A stretch of 64,000 nucleotides of DNA from Pseudomonadota bacterium (GTDB lineage: Bacteria > Pseudomonadota > Alphaproteobacteria > Rhizobiales > Hyphomicrobiaceae), in assembly GCA_023412805.1 (NCBI GenBank), contig JAEZRM010000064.1, positions 310,001-374,000 of the forward strand, read 5' to 3'. This document shows positions 15,729-24,917 of the stretch, one piece after another. Each line of letters starts with the position of its first letter. Position 1 is the first letter of the stretch. The position numbers and the translations under genes are program-made. The notes beneath the pieces were generated by a model. It was not told where the DNA came from, did not search any database, and worked only from the letters and a program-made list of their open reading frames with translations.

Positions 15729-16628
15729 CTATCGCGTTGTGAAAAATTTGGGCCCGGCGCCGACGATGTTGGTGTCGGGCTTTCCTATGACCTTTTCGTC
15801 CTTGCCCTCATAGTCGATGGCGCAAAGTACGGACCGTATCGCCTCGAGGCGGGCACGACGCTGGTCATTGGCGAAGATGACCGTCCAGGGTGCGGTGGCT
15901 GTATGCGTGAAACGGAACATCTCCTCCTTGGCAGCGCTGTAGTCGTCGAAGCGCGCCATGGCGGCGAGGTCGATGTCGCTGATCTTCCACTGCTTCAGCG
16001 GATCGTGGCGGCGCTCGTGAAAGCGGACGAGCTGCATTTCGCGGCCGATCTCGAGGTAGAATTTGAAGAGGCGTATGCCGTCGCGCACCAGCATGCCCTC
16101 GAACTCCGGCGCCTCGCGCAGGAAGACGGCGTGTTGCTCCTCCGTGCAGAAGCCCATGACGCGCTCGACGCCAGCGCGGTTGTACCAGGAGCGATCGAAG
16201 AGCGACATGCCGCCGCCCGGCGGGAGATGCGGAACATAGCGCTGGAAGTACCACTGTCTGCTTTCGGTCTCGGTCGGTTTGTCGAGCGCCACCACGCGGG
16301 CATGGCGCGGATTGAGATGGCGCACGAAATGACTGATGCACGTGCCTTTGCCAGCCGAGTCGCGCCCTTCGAAGAGGCAAACGATGCGCTCGCCCTTCGT
16401 CCGCATCCAGCTTTGCAGGCACGCGAGCTGAATATGGAGCTTGTTCAGCTCGTCCTCGAATTCACCGCGCTTCATCTTCTTGTCGTAAGGATACCCGCCG
16501 CTCATAAGCGACGCTTCCTCCATGCCCTTTGGTAGCGCGGGATTGTCGAGATCGAAGCGTGCGGAAGCGGCGTTCGGCTTGGTATTGCGCCGCGAATCGC
16601 GAGCTTTGCTCTTCTGCTTCTTGGCCAT
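15729..16628 (-). CDS. ppk2: Polyphosphate kinase 2
   Basis: A 299-residue PPK2-family enzyme, which transfers phosphate between polyphosphate and nucleotides. The Walker A box FEGRDSAGKG lies near residue 87, and the lid/Walker B block MSLFDRSWYNRAGVERVMGF is near residue 142. A basic, Lys/Arg-rich tail occupies the first 20 residues. Single-domain length fits class I PPK2; whether GDP or ADP is preferred cannot be read. It is the last gene on the - strand after the liv system 2 genes and the hydrolase, 16 bases downstream of the latter, so it may share their message. Confidence 0.93.
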   Translation of the reverse strand: MAKKQKSKARDSRRNTKPNAASARFDLDNPALPKGMEEASLMSGGYPYDKKMKRGEFEDELNKLHIQLACLQSWMRTKGERIVCLFEGRDSAGKGTCISHFVRHLNPRHARVVALDKPTETESRQWYFQRYVPHLPPGGGMSLFDRSWYNRAGVERVMGFCTEEQHAVFLREAPEFEGMLVRDGIRLFKFYLEIGREMQLVRFHERRHDPLKQWKISDIDLAAMARFDDYSAAKEEMFRFTHTATAPWTVIFANDQRRARLEAIRSVLCAIDYEGKDEKVIGKPDTNIVGAGPKFFTTR

Positions 16629-16644
16629 GGCGCAGTTCCTGGTT

Positions 16645-17424
16645 CTACGTCGTCTTGTCTGCGAAGTGCCGCCCGGCGAAATCGGTGATAGCTGCGAGCA
16701 CGGCGGCTTCCCGATCGCGGTGCGGCGAATGTCCGCACTTGTCCAGCACCACCTGCTCGGTGGGGCCCTGCGCGAGCTCAGCGATGCGATCGATCTGCGC
16801 CAGAGTGCCGTATTCGTCGTCCCGGCCTTGAATGAGAAGTGTCGGTATGCTTAATGCGCGCGCTTCGGCGTCGAGCGACCAGTCGAGAAAAGCGGGGTCC
16901 AGCCACGTATCGGCCCACCCGTGGAAAGCATCGTCGACATGAGCATGATAGCGGGCGAGGCGGGCGCGAAGCGGTCCTTCGGCATAGGTCGCGCTGATGC
17001 GTGCGATGCTGTCGACGGAGATGGGCTCGACCATGATATGGGGCGCCATGAGCACGAGGCCCGCAACGGGGCGGCCGGATGAGGCTGCATGGATGAGTGC
17101 GATCGACGCACCATCCGAGTGGCCGATCAGCAGCGGACGCGAGATGCCCGTGCGATCGAGGAGAACCGGCAGGACATCCAGCGCCTCTTCGTGCATGAAG
17201 CGCGGTGTCCGCGGGCCTTCGAGCCCCGCCGATTGCCCATAGCCGAACCGCGAATAGACGAGCGCAGGCGCACCGAGTTCGCGGGCGACCTTGTCCGGGA
17301 AGTCACGCCATAATGCCGCGCAGCCCAGTCCCTCGTGCAGGAAGACCAGAGGAGGTCGATCCGAGACTGCGCCCGGAATGACGCGGTATTCGATGGCTCT
17401 CCCGCCGATGTCCATAGAGAGCAT
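16645..17424 (-). CDS. Alpha/beta hydrolase, linked to liv system 2
   Basis: A 259-residue alpha/beta-hydrolase. The nucleophile elbow GHSDGAS puts Ser at residue 103. The oxyanion strand is LVFLHEGLG, the acid is probably in IQGRDDEYG, and the histidine in DKCGHSPHRD. It has no signal peptide, so it is cytoplasmic. It starts only six bases after livF and is clearly in the same operon, which suggests it acts on the imported compound, for example as an esterase, lactonase or amidase. The substrate is unknown. Confidence 0.88.
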   Translation of the reverse strand: MLSMDIGGRAIEYRVIPGAVSDRPPLVFLHEGLGCAALWRDFPDKVARELGAPALVYSRFGYGQSAGLEGPRTPRFMHEEALDVLPVLLDRTGISRPLLIGHSDGASIALIHAASSGRPVAGLVLMAPHIMVEPISVDSIARISATYAEGPLRARLARYHAHVDDAFHGWADTWLDPAFLDWSLDAEARALSIPTLLIQGRDDEYGTLAQIDRIAELAQGPTEQVVLDKCGHSPHRDREAAVLAAITDFAGRHFADKTT

Positions 17425-17430
17425 TTGGCG

Positions 17431-18177
17431 TCAAACTCCGAGATGGCGGTGCATGAGTTCGGGATCGGCGAGCAGCGTCGCGGGCGCCCCTTCATGCACG
17501 ACCTCGCCCTTGACGAGCACGACCACGCGGTCGGCGACCTGCGCAAGCTCCTTCACGGATTTGTCGACGATGAGGGCCGCGAGGCCGGATGAGCGAACGA
17601 GCCGTATGGTTGCCCAGATTTCCTCTCGGATCAGCGGCGCGAGGCCTTCGGTCGCTTCGTCCAGGATGATTAGCCGCGGATTGGTCAGGAGCGCGCGGGC
17701 GATGGCCAGCATCTGCTGTTCCCCGCCCGAGAGTTGGTCCCCGCGATTGGTGCGCCGCTCGGCGAGCCGTGGAAAAAGCTCCAGCACGCGTGGAATGGTC
17801 CAGTCGGCCGCGCCGTCCGGGCCGGGGCGTGCCGCGATGGCGAGGTTCTCGGTGACCGAAAGCGTGCCGAAGATGCCGCGTCCCTCAGGCACGTAAGCAA
17901 CACCGAGTTGCGATCGCGCGAATGTCGGCAGTCGCGTCGCATCGGTGCTCGCGAGCGCGACGCGGCCCGAGGCCGCCGGCACCAGCCCCATGATCGTGCG
18001 AATGAGCGTGCTCTTGCCCATGCCATTGCGGCCCATGAGAGCGACCGTTTCGCCGCGGCGGATGTGGAGCGTGATGCCGCGCAGAATGTGGCTTGTCCCG
18101 TAGAAGGCGTGAAGATCTGTTGCCGCGAGGATTTCTTCACCTTGGAAGCTGGCCGGCCGTTGGAGCGCGTCGGTCAT
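17431..18177 (-). CDS. livF: Liv-type ABC transporter ATPase (LivF), system 2
   Basis: A 248-residue ATPase with GRNGMGKST as Walker A near residue 46, signature QLSGGEQQMLAIARAL and Walker B LIILDEATEGLAPLI. It overlaps the livG stop by four bases. The first 15 residues are an extra N-terminal tail compared with system 1 LivF. It pairs with LivG of system 2. Confidence 0.95.
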   Translation of the reverse strand: MTDALQRPASFQGEEILAATDLHAFYGTSHILRGITLHIRRGETVALMGRNGMGKSTLIRTIMGLVPAASGRVALASTDATRLPTFARSQLGVAYVPEGRGIFGTLSVTENLAIAARPGPDGAADWTIPRVLELFPRLAERRTNRGDQLSGGEQQMLAIARALLTNPRLIILDEATEGLAPLIREEIWATIRLVRSSGLAALIVDKSVKELAQVADRVVVLVKGEVVHEGAPATLLADPELMHRHLGV

Positions 18178-18932
18178 GGCGATGACCCAAGATAGGCGCG
18201 CTGGACGGCGGCGTCGGCGCGGATCGCTTGCGGTGTCCCGCTCGCGAGCAGCGCACCTTCCACCATGACCGTCATGCGATCTGCGACGGAGAAGACGAAA
18301 TCCATGTCGTGCTCGATCAGCAGGACTGCATAGTCGCGCGCGAGTCCTTTCAGCAGGTGCGCCATTGCCTCGGATTCTTCATTGCCCATGCCCGCCAGTG
18401 GCTCGTCGAGCAGCAGCACGCGCGGATCGCCCGCAAGCGTCATGGCAATCTCGATCAGGCGCTGTTCGCCATGCGAGAGCGTGCCGGCAATGCGATGGCG
18501 CGCATCAATAAGGCCAATGCGTTCGAGTACGGCCGCGACGCGCGCATCCAGATCGCGCGCGGACGAGCGGGGGCGCAGTAATTCACGTGTCGGCGTGTGG
18601 ATGGCCTGCGCAGCGAGGCGGACGTTCTCCTGAACCGTAAGCGGCGGGAAGATGTTCGTGCGTTGGAATGATCGGGCGACGCCTGCCTGTGCCATGCGCG
18701 GCGCGGAGGTGCTGTCGACAAGCCGGCCATCGAGGCGAATTTCGCCGGATGTGGGCTTCAACTCGCCAGCGAGCAAGTTGACGAGCGTGGATTTGCCCGC
18801 ACCGTTGGGACCGATTACGGCATGGAGCTCGCCGCGACGGAGCGCGAGCGATACATCGCGCACAGCCGCGAGACCGCCGAAGGATTTGCTGAGCGCCGTC
18901 GTGTCGAGGACGGGTGCGGTTTCCGCCGTCAT
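18174..18932 (-). CDS. livG: Liv-type ABC transporter ATPase (LivG), system 2
   Basis: A 252-residue ATPase with Walker A GPNGAGKST near residue 40, a canonical signature (TLSHGEQRLIEIAM) and Walker B VLLLDEPLAGMGNEES. Unlike LivG of system 1 its signature is intact. Four-base overlaps with livM upstream and livF downstream show tight translational coupling. Confidence 0.95.
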   Translation of the reverse strand: MTAETAPVLDTTALSKSFGGLAAVRDVSLALRRGELHAVIGPNGAGKSTLVNLLAGELKPTSGEIRLDGRLVDSTSAPRMAQAGVARSFQRTNIFPPLTVQENVRLAAQAIHTPTRELLRPRSSARDLDARVAAVLERIGLIDARHRIAGTLSHGEQRLIEIAMTLAGDPRVLLLDEPLAGMGNEESEAMAHLLKGLARDYAVLLIEHDMDFVFSVADRMTVMVEGALLASGTPQAIRADAAVQRAYLGSSP

Positions 18933-19999
18933 GGCCGCACCTGCTCATTGCGAGCGGGCGGCTCACCGTATGCGGGCCGGATGAAGCGCGGAAGGCGCAG
19001 GCTCGCCAATCCGCGCGGCAAGGCCAGCACCACGGCGAGAATGACGAGGCCTTCGAGCAATAGCTTGCGCTCGGCGAGCGCTTGAACTCTGAGACCGAGC
19101 TCATCGAGACCGATGGCGGCGAAGAAACGGGCGAAGGGCTTGGCATCGCCGACGAGCTGCGGCAACTCTCCAAGGCCGGTGAATGCCAGCGCGCCGAGGA
19201 TAGGGCCATGCAGCGATTGAAGCCCGCCGAGCAGGATCATGAGCAAGGCTTCGGCAGAGCGATGCCAGCCGACGAGCTCGGGATTCACGAAGGCGCGATG
19301 CATGGCCCACATATGACCTGCGACGCCGGCAAGCGCACCCGCGATGACGAAGGCCGCAAGCTTGTAGCGATACGTGTCATAGCCGAGCGCCCGCATACGG
19401 TGCTCGTTGACGCGGATGCCTTCGAGCACGCGGCCGAACAGCGAGCGCAGCAGGAAGGTCAGAAACAAGTACATGGCAACGAGCTGCACGAGTGCCACGT
19501 AGTAGAGATATACAGGGCGCTGGCGACGCGTATATGTCAGCTCGATACCCAGGAACGAGAGCACGGGGCGCGCAAGGTAAGCGCCATCCGTGCCGCCGCC
19601 GAGCTTGGTGTCGTGGAAGATGAAGAAGATCATCTGCCCGAAGGCGAGCGTGACCATAAGAAAGAAGAAGCCGCGCGTCCTGAGAGACAGCGCGCCGACG
19701 AGCAGCGCCGCGGCACCCGCGATCAGAACCGCGAGCGGTAGCGTTATCATGATCGAGAGGCCGGCGTCCTCCGGTGTCACGAGGTAGACGGTGTAGGCCG
19801 CGAGCCCATAGAAGGCACCATGACCGAGACTGACGAGGCCCGTGCATCCTACGAGAAGCTGAAGGCTCAGCGCGAGCATGGCGGCGACCAGGGCCGTCGT
19901 CGCAAGCTCCACATAGTAAGGCTGAGCCATGAGCGGCAGCATCGCCAGCGCCAACGCGCCGGTGGCTAATGCAAACGCTCCTCTCGGCGTCGGCAGCAT
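18929..19999 (-). CDS. livM: Liv-type ABC permease (LivM), system 2
   Basis: A 356-residue multi-helix inner-membrane permease with the LivM segment LLVGCTGLVSLGHGAFYGLAAY and the coupling-loop region RVNEHRMRALGYDTYRYKLAAF. The C-terminal 30 residues form a Pro/Arg-rich cytoplasmic tail. It begins 15 bases after livH. Confidence 0.94.
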   Translation of the reverse strand: MLPTPRGAFALATGALALAMLPLMAQPYYVELATTALVAAMLALSLQLLVGCTGLVSLGHGAFYGLAAYTVYLVTPEDAGLSIMITLPLAVLIAGAAALLVGALSLRTRGFFFLMVTLAFGQMIFFIFHDTKLGGGTDGAYLARPVLSFLGIELTYTRRQRPVYLYYVALVQLVAMYLFLTFLLRSLFGRVLEGIRVNEHRMRALGYDTYRYKLAAFVIAGALAGVAGHMWAMHRAFVNPELVGWHRSAEALLMILLGGLQSLHGPILGALAFTGLGELPQLVGDAKPFARFFAAIGLDELGLRVQALAERKLLLEGLVILAVVLALPRGLASLRLPRFIRPAYGEPPARNEQVRP

Positions 20000-20014
20000 G
20001 ATGAGCCGTCCCCC

Positions 20015-20884
20015 TCAGCCGCGCTGACCGAAGAGGCCTGTCGGCCGCCAGAGCAGGACCGCCGCCATGAGGACGTAGATGGCGAGACCGGCAACGGCCG
20101 GGACATAGGCCTTGCCGAGCGTGTCGACGAGGCCGATGAGGAGCGCCGACCAGAAGGCGCCGGAGATGGAACCGAGGCCGCCGATCACGACGACCACGAA
20201 CGAGATGATGAGGAAGCCGTCGCCCATGCCGGGATAGACGGAGTAGAGCGGCGCTGCGAGCACGCCTGCCGTCAGCGCGAGCGCGGTGCCGACGGCGAAG
20301 ACGGTCATGTGCACGCGTCGCGCATCGATACCGATCACGTCGACCATCTCGGGTTTTTCGGCTGCGGCGCGGATGATGGCGCCCATGCGCGTGCGCTCGA
20401 TCCACAGAAAGAGCGCAACGGCGAGCGCGAGACACACGCCGATGACCGCAAAGCGATAGGCCGAGTAGGAAAAACCATCAGTGATCGGCACCGAGAAATC
20501 GAAGGCGGCCGGTACAGGGACGGAGTAGAAATCATTGCCGACGATGATCGAGCGCGCTTCCTCGAAGAGCAGGATGAGGGCAAAGGTCAGCAGAACCTGA
20601 TCGAGGTGATCGCGCTTGTAGAAATGCCGGAAGAGCCCCCGTTCGAGCAGCGCGCCGAATGCTGCACCAGCCACGAGCGCCACTGGCAGGGCGAGCCATG
20701 CCGAGCCGACGCTGCGCGTCACGAGGAAGGCGACATACGCACCGACCATGAAGAGCGAACCATGGGCGAGGTTGATGATGCCCATGACACCGAAGATCAG
20801 CGTCAGGCCACTGGCGATCAGGAACAGCAGGAGCCCGTATTGCACCCCGTTGAGGAGCTGCGCGAGAAAGCCGGCCACACTCAT
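20015..20884 (-). CDS. livH: Liv-type ABC permease (LivH), system 2
   Basis: A 289-residue permease and the first gene of the operon livH-livM-livG-livF-hydrolase-ppk2. The N terminus FLAQLLNGVQYGLLLFLIASGLTLIF and the coupling loop TRMGAIIRAAAEKPEMVDVIGID are typical of LivH. No solute-binding protein gene is inside the operon. The nearest candidate, at 23523-24746 on the same strand, is separated from it by the + strand acsA gene. Confidence 0.94.
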   Translation of the reverse strand: MSVAGFLAQLLNGVQYGLLLFLIASGLTLIFGVMGIINLAHGSLFMVGAYVAFLVTRSVGSAWLALPVALVAGAAFGALLERGLFRHFYKRDHLDQVLLTFALILLFEEARSIIVGNDFYSVPVPAAFDFSVPITDGFSYSAYRFAVIGVCLALAVALFLWIERTRMGAIIRAAAEKPEMVDVIGIDARRVHMTVFAVGTALALTAGVLAAPLYSVYPGMGDGFLIISFVVVVIGGLGSISGAFWSALLIGLVDTLGKAYVPAVAGLAIYVLMAAVLLWRPTGLFGQRG

Positions 20885-21146
20885 CTATGCCCTCTCAGAC
20901 GCGAGCCGAGCGCCGGCGCCTCCCCAGATATGATCTTTGTCATGGTTTGTAGTGCATTCGCGGCACAACCGGAACCCTGTTGCCGCTGAAAGCGACCCAA
21001 TGCGAGCCACGCAGGGTGCGCACCCGCGGCATTCAGCATTCGACCAACGAGGCGGTTGCCCCGACCCCGCCGCATACCGATAATGCCGGCCAACAGCAGT
21101 CTCAAATTTGGCCCCGGCAGCGGGGCAGGTGACGGGAGCGAAACAG

Positions 21147-23096
21147 ATGTCCGACAAGATCTATGCCGTGCCGGCGGAGTGGGCGAGCCGCGCCTGGGCC
21201 GACGAGCAGAAATATCAGTCGATGTACAAGCGCTCGGTCGAGGATCCCGAGGGTTTCTGGGGCGACGTCGGCAAGCGGGTCGACTGGATCAAGCCGTACA
21301 GCAAGGTAAAGAACGTCTCGTACGGGCCGGGCGACGTTTCCATCAAGTGGTACGAGGATGGCACGCTCAATGTGTGCGTCAACTGCGTCGATCGCCATCT
21401 GCAGACGCGGGGTGATCAGGTGGCGATCATCTGGGAGGGCGATGATCCGACCGTCGACCAGCAGATCACCTATCGCCAGCTCTACGAGAAGGTCTGCAAG
21501 TTCGCGAATGTGCTGAAGGCGAACGGCGTCAAGAAGGGCGACCGCGTCACCATCTATCTGCCGATGATTCCGGAAGCGGCGTATGCCATGCTCGCCTGCG
21601 CGCGCATTGGCGCGGTTCATTCCGTCGTCTTCGGTGGCTTCTCGCCGGACAGCCTCGCGGGGCGCATCGAGGATGCCACCTCGAAATTCATCATCACAGC
21701 GGACGAGGGTGTGCGCGGCGGCCGCCCGATCCCTCTCAAGAAGAACACCGACGATGCCCTCGCCAAGGTCGGCAAGGGCGATGAGAAGGTGCTTGTCGTT
21801 AAGCACACGGGCGGTGAGATCGTGTGGAAGCCTGAGCGTGATATCTGGCTGCACGAGGCGCAGGAGAAAGTCAGCGCCGACTGCCCGCCCGAGGAGATGA
21901 GCGCGGAGGATCCGCTGTTCATCCTTTATACGTCGGGCTCGACCGGTAAGCCCAAGGGTGTGCTCCACACGAGCGGCGGCTACCTCGTGTACGTGTCGAT
22001 GACGCACCAATACGTCTTCGACTATCACGATGGCGATATCTATTGGTGCACGGCGGATGTCGGCTGGGTCACGGGGCACAGCTACATCCTGTACGGCCCG
22101 CTCGCCAATGGCGCGACGACACTCATGTTCGAGGGCGTGCCGAACTATCCGACCGCCTCGCGTTTCTGGCACGTCGTCGACAAGTGGAGCGTCAACACGT
22201 TCTACACCGCACCGACGGCGATCCGCGCGCTCATGGGCGCCGGCGATGACTTCGTGAAGCGCACGAGCCGTGCATCTCTGCGCCTGCTCGGTTCGGTCGG
22301 TGAGCCGATCAATCCGGAAGCCTGGGAATGGTACAATCACGTCGTCGGTGACACCCGTTGCCCGGTCGTCGATACATGGTGGCAGACGGAGACTGGCGGC
22401 ATTCTGATCACGCCGTTGCCGGGCGCGACGAAGACGAAGCCCGGCTCGGCGACACTGCCGTTCTTCGGTATCAAGCCTGCGCTGGTCGATGAGAAGGGCG
22501 CGGCCATCGAAGGAGCCGGCGCCGGCAATCTCGTGATCCTCGATAGCTGGCCGGGGCAGATGCGCACGGTCTACGGCGATCATGAGCGCTTTGTGCAGAC
22601 GTATTTCTCGACCTATCCGGGGACGTACTTCACCGGCGATGGCTGCCGGCGCGACGAGGACGGCTATTACTGGATCACCGGGCGCGTCGACGACGTGATC
22701 AACGTGTCAGGTCACCGTCTCGGTACAGCCGAAGTCGAGAGTGCGCTCGTCGCACACCCGAAGGTGGCCGAGGCCGCGGTCGTTGGTGCGCCGCATGATC
22801 TCAAGGGCCAGGGCATCTACTGCTACGTTACGCTGATACAGGGCAACCAGCCGTCCGACGACCTGAAGAAGGAGCTCGTCGCGACTGTCCGCCGGATCAT
22901 CGGCCCAACGGCGTCGCCCGACTGGATACAGTTCTCGCCAGGTCTCCCGAAGACGCGTTCGGGGAAGATCATGCGCCGAATTCTGCGCAAGATCGCCGAG
23001 GATGACTTCTCCAATCTCGGCGATACCTCGACGCTGGCCGAGCCGGCCGTGGTCGAGGACCTCGTCGCCAACCGGCAGAACCGCAAGGCGGGTTGA
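21147..23096 (+). CDS. acsA: Acetyl-coenzyme A synthetase
   Basis: Activates acetate to acetyl-CoA through acetyl-AMP. The 649-residue product has standard length. The AMP-binding motif YTSGSTGKPKG starts at residue 261. The C-terminal PKTRSGKIMRRILRK places the regulatory, normally acetylatable lysine at residue 607. The start at 21147 (MSDKIYAVP) follows GGGAGCG; an upstream in-frame ATG at 21108 lacks a ribosome site and family similarity. It is divergent from livH of system 2, with a 262-base gap holding both promoters, and is followed by a good terminator. Confidence 0.96.
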   Translation: MSDKIYAVPAEWASRAWADEQKYQSMYKRSVEDPEGFWGDVGKRVDWIKPYSKVKNVSYGPGDVSIKWYEDGTLNVCVNCVDRHLQTRGDQVAIIWEGDDPTVDQQITYRQLYEKVCKFANVLKANGVKKGDRVTIYLPMIPEAAYAMLACARIGAVHSVVFGGFSPDSLAGRIEDATSKFIITADEGVRGGRPIPLKKNTDDALAKVGKGDEKVLVVKHTGGEIVWKPERDIWLHEAQEKVSADCPPEEMSAEDPLFILYTSGSTGKPKGVLHTSGGYLVYVSMTHQYVFDYHDGDIYWCTADVGWVTGHSYILYGPLANGATTLMFEGVPNYPTASRFWHVVDKWSVNTFYTAPTAIRALMGAGDDFVKRTSRASLRLLGSVGEPINPEAWEWYNHVVGDTRCPVVDTWWQTETGGILITPLPGATKTKPGSATLPFFGIKPALVDEKGAAIEGAGAGNLVILDSWPGQMRTVYGDHERFVQTYFSTYPGTYFTGDGCRRDEDGYYWITGRVDDVINVSGHRLGTAEVESALVAHPKVAEAAVVGAPHDLKGQGIYCYVTLIQGNQPSDDLKKELVATVRRIIGPTASPDWIQFSPGLPKTRSGKIMRRILRKIAEDDFSNLGDTSTLAEPAVVEDLVANRQNRKAG

Positions 23097-23115
23097 GGCA
23101 GGCGGAAGCATCGAC

Positions 23116-23159
23116 GGGCCGGCAGGGCAGTCAGGCCTTTGCCGGCCCTTCTTATTTGT
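23116..23159 (+). terminator. Rho-independent terminator of acsA
   Basis: Arms GGGCCGGCA (23116-23124) and TGCCGGCCC (23140-23148) are perfect and are followed directly by TTCTTATTTGT. It begins 20 bases after the acsA stop. Confidence 0.8.
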
Positions 23160-23209
23160 AGGCCCGCGCTGTAGCCTGTCCGGAAACGCAATTCGGAGCC
23201 GATACCATC

Positions 23210-23474
23210 ATGCAGCAGCGAATCCCGGCCTTCTGTACGCAGTGCCGCTCGCGTTGTGGGTGTACGGCTCTGGTGGTCGCGGGGCTCGCGCCCGGTGCTG
23301 TCTTTAGGTCAGCACGTATGGTGGGCGAGGGGCGAAGCCGGTACGCCATATGATGCAGCGCATCCACTGGCCGCCAATGTGAACAATGCCATCGCGACCG
23401 ACCGCGCGGATCCTGTCAGCGGATCGATCCCGCTGCGGTGCTCGGCGTGCGAGGTGGTCAAGCTCGCGCCTTAA
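23210..23474 (+). pseudogene. Relic of a molybdopterin oxidoreductase (both ends fused, middle deleted)
   Basis: From ATG 23210 the frame reads MQQRIPAFCTQCRSRCGCT, the CxxCxxxC start of large bis-molybdopterin oxidoreductases that bind a 4Fe-4S cluster near the N terminus. After about 24 codons similarity moves into a second frame, which ends at TAA 23472-23474 with HVWWARGEAGTPYDAAHPL and then DPVSGSIPLRCSACEVV. That block resembles the C terminus of the same kind of enzyme. Several hundred residues in between are missing and the two pieces are out of frame, so no functional product is possible. The family call rests on remembered motifs, not a search. Confidence 0.62.
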
Positions 23475-23477
23475 CAT

Positions 23478-23512
23478 CGACGACCGCTGCGCTCATCACG
23501 CGGCGGTCGTCG
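23478..23512 (-). terminator. Hairpin downstream of the solute-binding protein gene
   Basis: Perfect 10-base arms CGACGACCGC (23478-23487) and GCGGTCGTCG (23503-23512), 11 bases beyond the stop at 23523. No T-tract follows, so termination would be weak or Rho-assisted. Confidence 0.5.
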
Positions 23513-23522
23513 TAACCACGTA

Positions 23523-24746
23523 TCAGTTCTTGACCAGCTTGCAGCCGCCCTGATCGAGCGGGCGGAAGGCCTGCTCGGCCGGAATCGTGCGGACGAGCTT
23601 GTAGTAGTCCCAGGGCCCCTTCGACTCGGCGGGGCTCTTGACCTCGAAGAGATACATGTCGTGCATCTTGCGTCCGTCGATGCGGACGGAACCCTTGCCG
23701 AAAAGCGGATCGTCGGTCGGCATTTCCTTCATCTTGGCGACGACCTTGTCGCCCGGCTCATCCGTCCCGAGCGCCTGCACGGCCTTGAGGTAGTGGATGA
23801 TGCTCGAATAGAAGCCGGCCTGCGCCATCGTCGGGCGGCGGTTCTTGAAGCGATCGCCCCAACGCTTGGACCAGGCGCGTGTTTCGTCCGTCCGATCCCA
23901 GTAGAAAGCGCTGGTGAGCTGTAGGCCCTGCGCCGTTTCGAGGCCGAGGCTGTGGATGTCCGATATGAAAACGAGGAGGCCGGCAAGCTTCTGCCCGCCT
24001 TTCACGACGCCGAACTCCGCCGCCTGCTTGATCGAGTTGATCGTATCTCCGCCGGCATTGGCAAAGCCGACGATCTTCGCCTTCGAGGCTTGCGCCTGCA
24101 GAATGAAGGACGAGAGATCCGAGGTATTGATCGGATGACGTACGCTGCCGAGGACCTTGCCGCCCGACTTCGTCACGACTGCGCTGACATCGCGTTCGAG
24201 CGCGTGGCCGAAAGCATAATCGGCGGTGACGAAGTACCAGGTATCGCCGCCAGCTTGCACCACGGCGCTTCCGGTGCCGTTCGCGAGCGCGTAGGTGTCG
24301 TACACCCAATGAATGGTGTTGGCGTTGCAGAGCTTGCCCGTGATGTCGGACGACGCCGGATCGGAAGCGAGAAAGACCTTGTTCTTGGTGGCAACAAGCG
24401 ACTGGATCGCCAGACTGACCGCCGAGGACGATGCGCCGGCGATCATGTCCACGCCGTCCACATCGAACCAGCGGCTGCCGACCGTGACGCCGATGTCAGC
24501 CTTGTTCTGGGTGTCGGCGTAGACGAGCTCGATCTTCTTGCCGAGCACGGTCCCGCCGAAATCCTCGACGGCCATGCGGGCTGCTTCGACGGCACCCATG
24601 CCGTTGATATCGGCGTAGATGCTGTTCATGTCCGTGAGCACGCCGATCCTCACGACATCTCCGGAGATCTGCGCATTGGCAGGGGCGGCCGCGAGGGCCA
24701 AGGAAAGCGCGGTCGCGCTTCCGACAAGCAATCGTGTCAGCGACAT
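23523..24746 (-). CDS. Periplasmic solute-binding protein of the Liv family, system 2 candidate
   Basis: A 407-residue type I periplasmic binding protein. The signal peptide spans about residues 1-26, with the likely cleavage site after PANA. The mature chain begins DVVRIGVLTDMNSIYADING. The start at 24746 follows GGGAGGA; an upstream ATG at 24797 would spoil the signal peptide. It belongs to a different subgroup from the system 1 binding protein (Sec rather than Tat signal, little similarity outside the fold). It is the most likely partner of the orphan livHMGF set, but could serve another transporter. Confidence 0.92.
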   Translation of the reverse strand: MSLTRLLVGSATALSLALAAAPANAQISGDVVRIGVLTDMNSIYADINGMGAVEAARMAVEDFGGTVLGKKIELVYADTQNKADIGVTVGSRWFDVDGVDMIAGASSSAVSLAIQSLVATKNKVFLASDPASSDITGKLCNANTIHWVYDTYALANGTGSAVVQAGGDTWYFVTADYAFGHALERDVSAVVTKSGGKVLGSVRHPINTSDLSSFILQAQASKAKIVGFANAGGDTINSIKQAAEFGVVKGGQKLAGLLVFISDIHSLGLETAQGLQLTSAFYWDRTDETRAWSKRWGDRFKNRRPTMAQAGFYSSIIHYLKAVQALGTDEPGDKVVAKMKEMPTDDPLFGKGSVRIDGRKMHDMYLFEVKSPAESKGPWDYYKLVRTIPAEQAFRPLDQGGCKLVKN

Positions 24747-24917
24747 CAAGAATATCCTCCCAGGTTCAAGTTTTTGTTGTCTTGCTGCACAGCGCATGAT
24801 CGGGAACGCCGGATGATTGCGCTGTCAGCAGAGCGTCGGACGGCTCGTTGGCCTCCGTTGTCGCGTATTGAATAGCACCGTCAGTGACTTGGCAACTGGT
24901 CAGCCTATCGGGCGAAG

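Noticed and set aside
21102..22583. A 493-codon open frame opposite acsA
   Set aside because: It is the antisense shadow of acsA, caused by GC-rich codon usage; it has no ribosome site or recognisable domain.
23097..23522. A small RNA or riboswitch between acsA and the binding protein
   Set aside because: The structure seen there is explained by a terminator, the molybdopterin relic and a second hairpin; no recognisable riboswitch core is seen.
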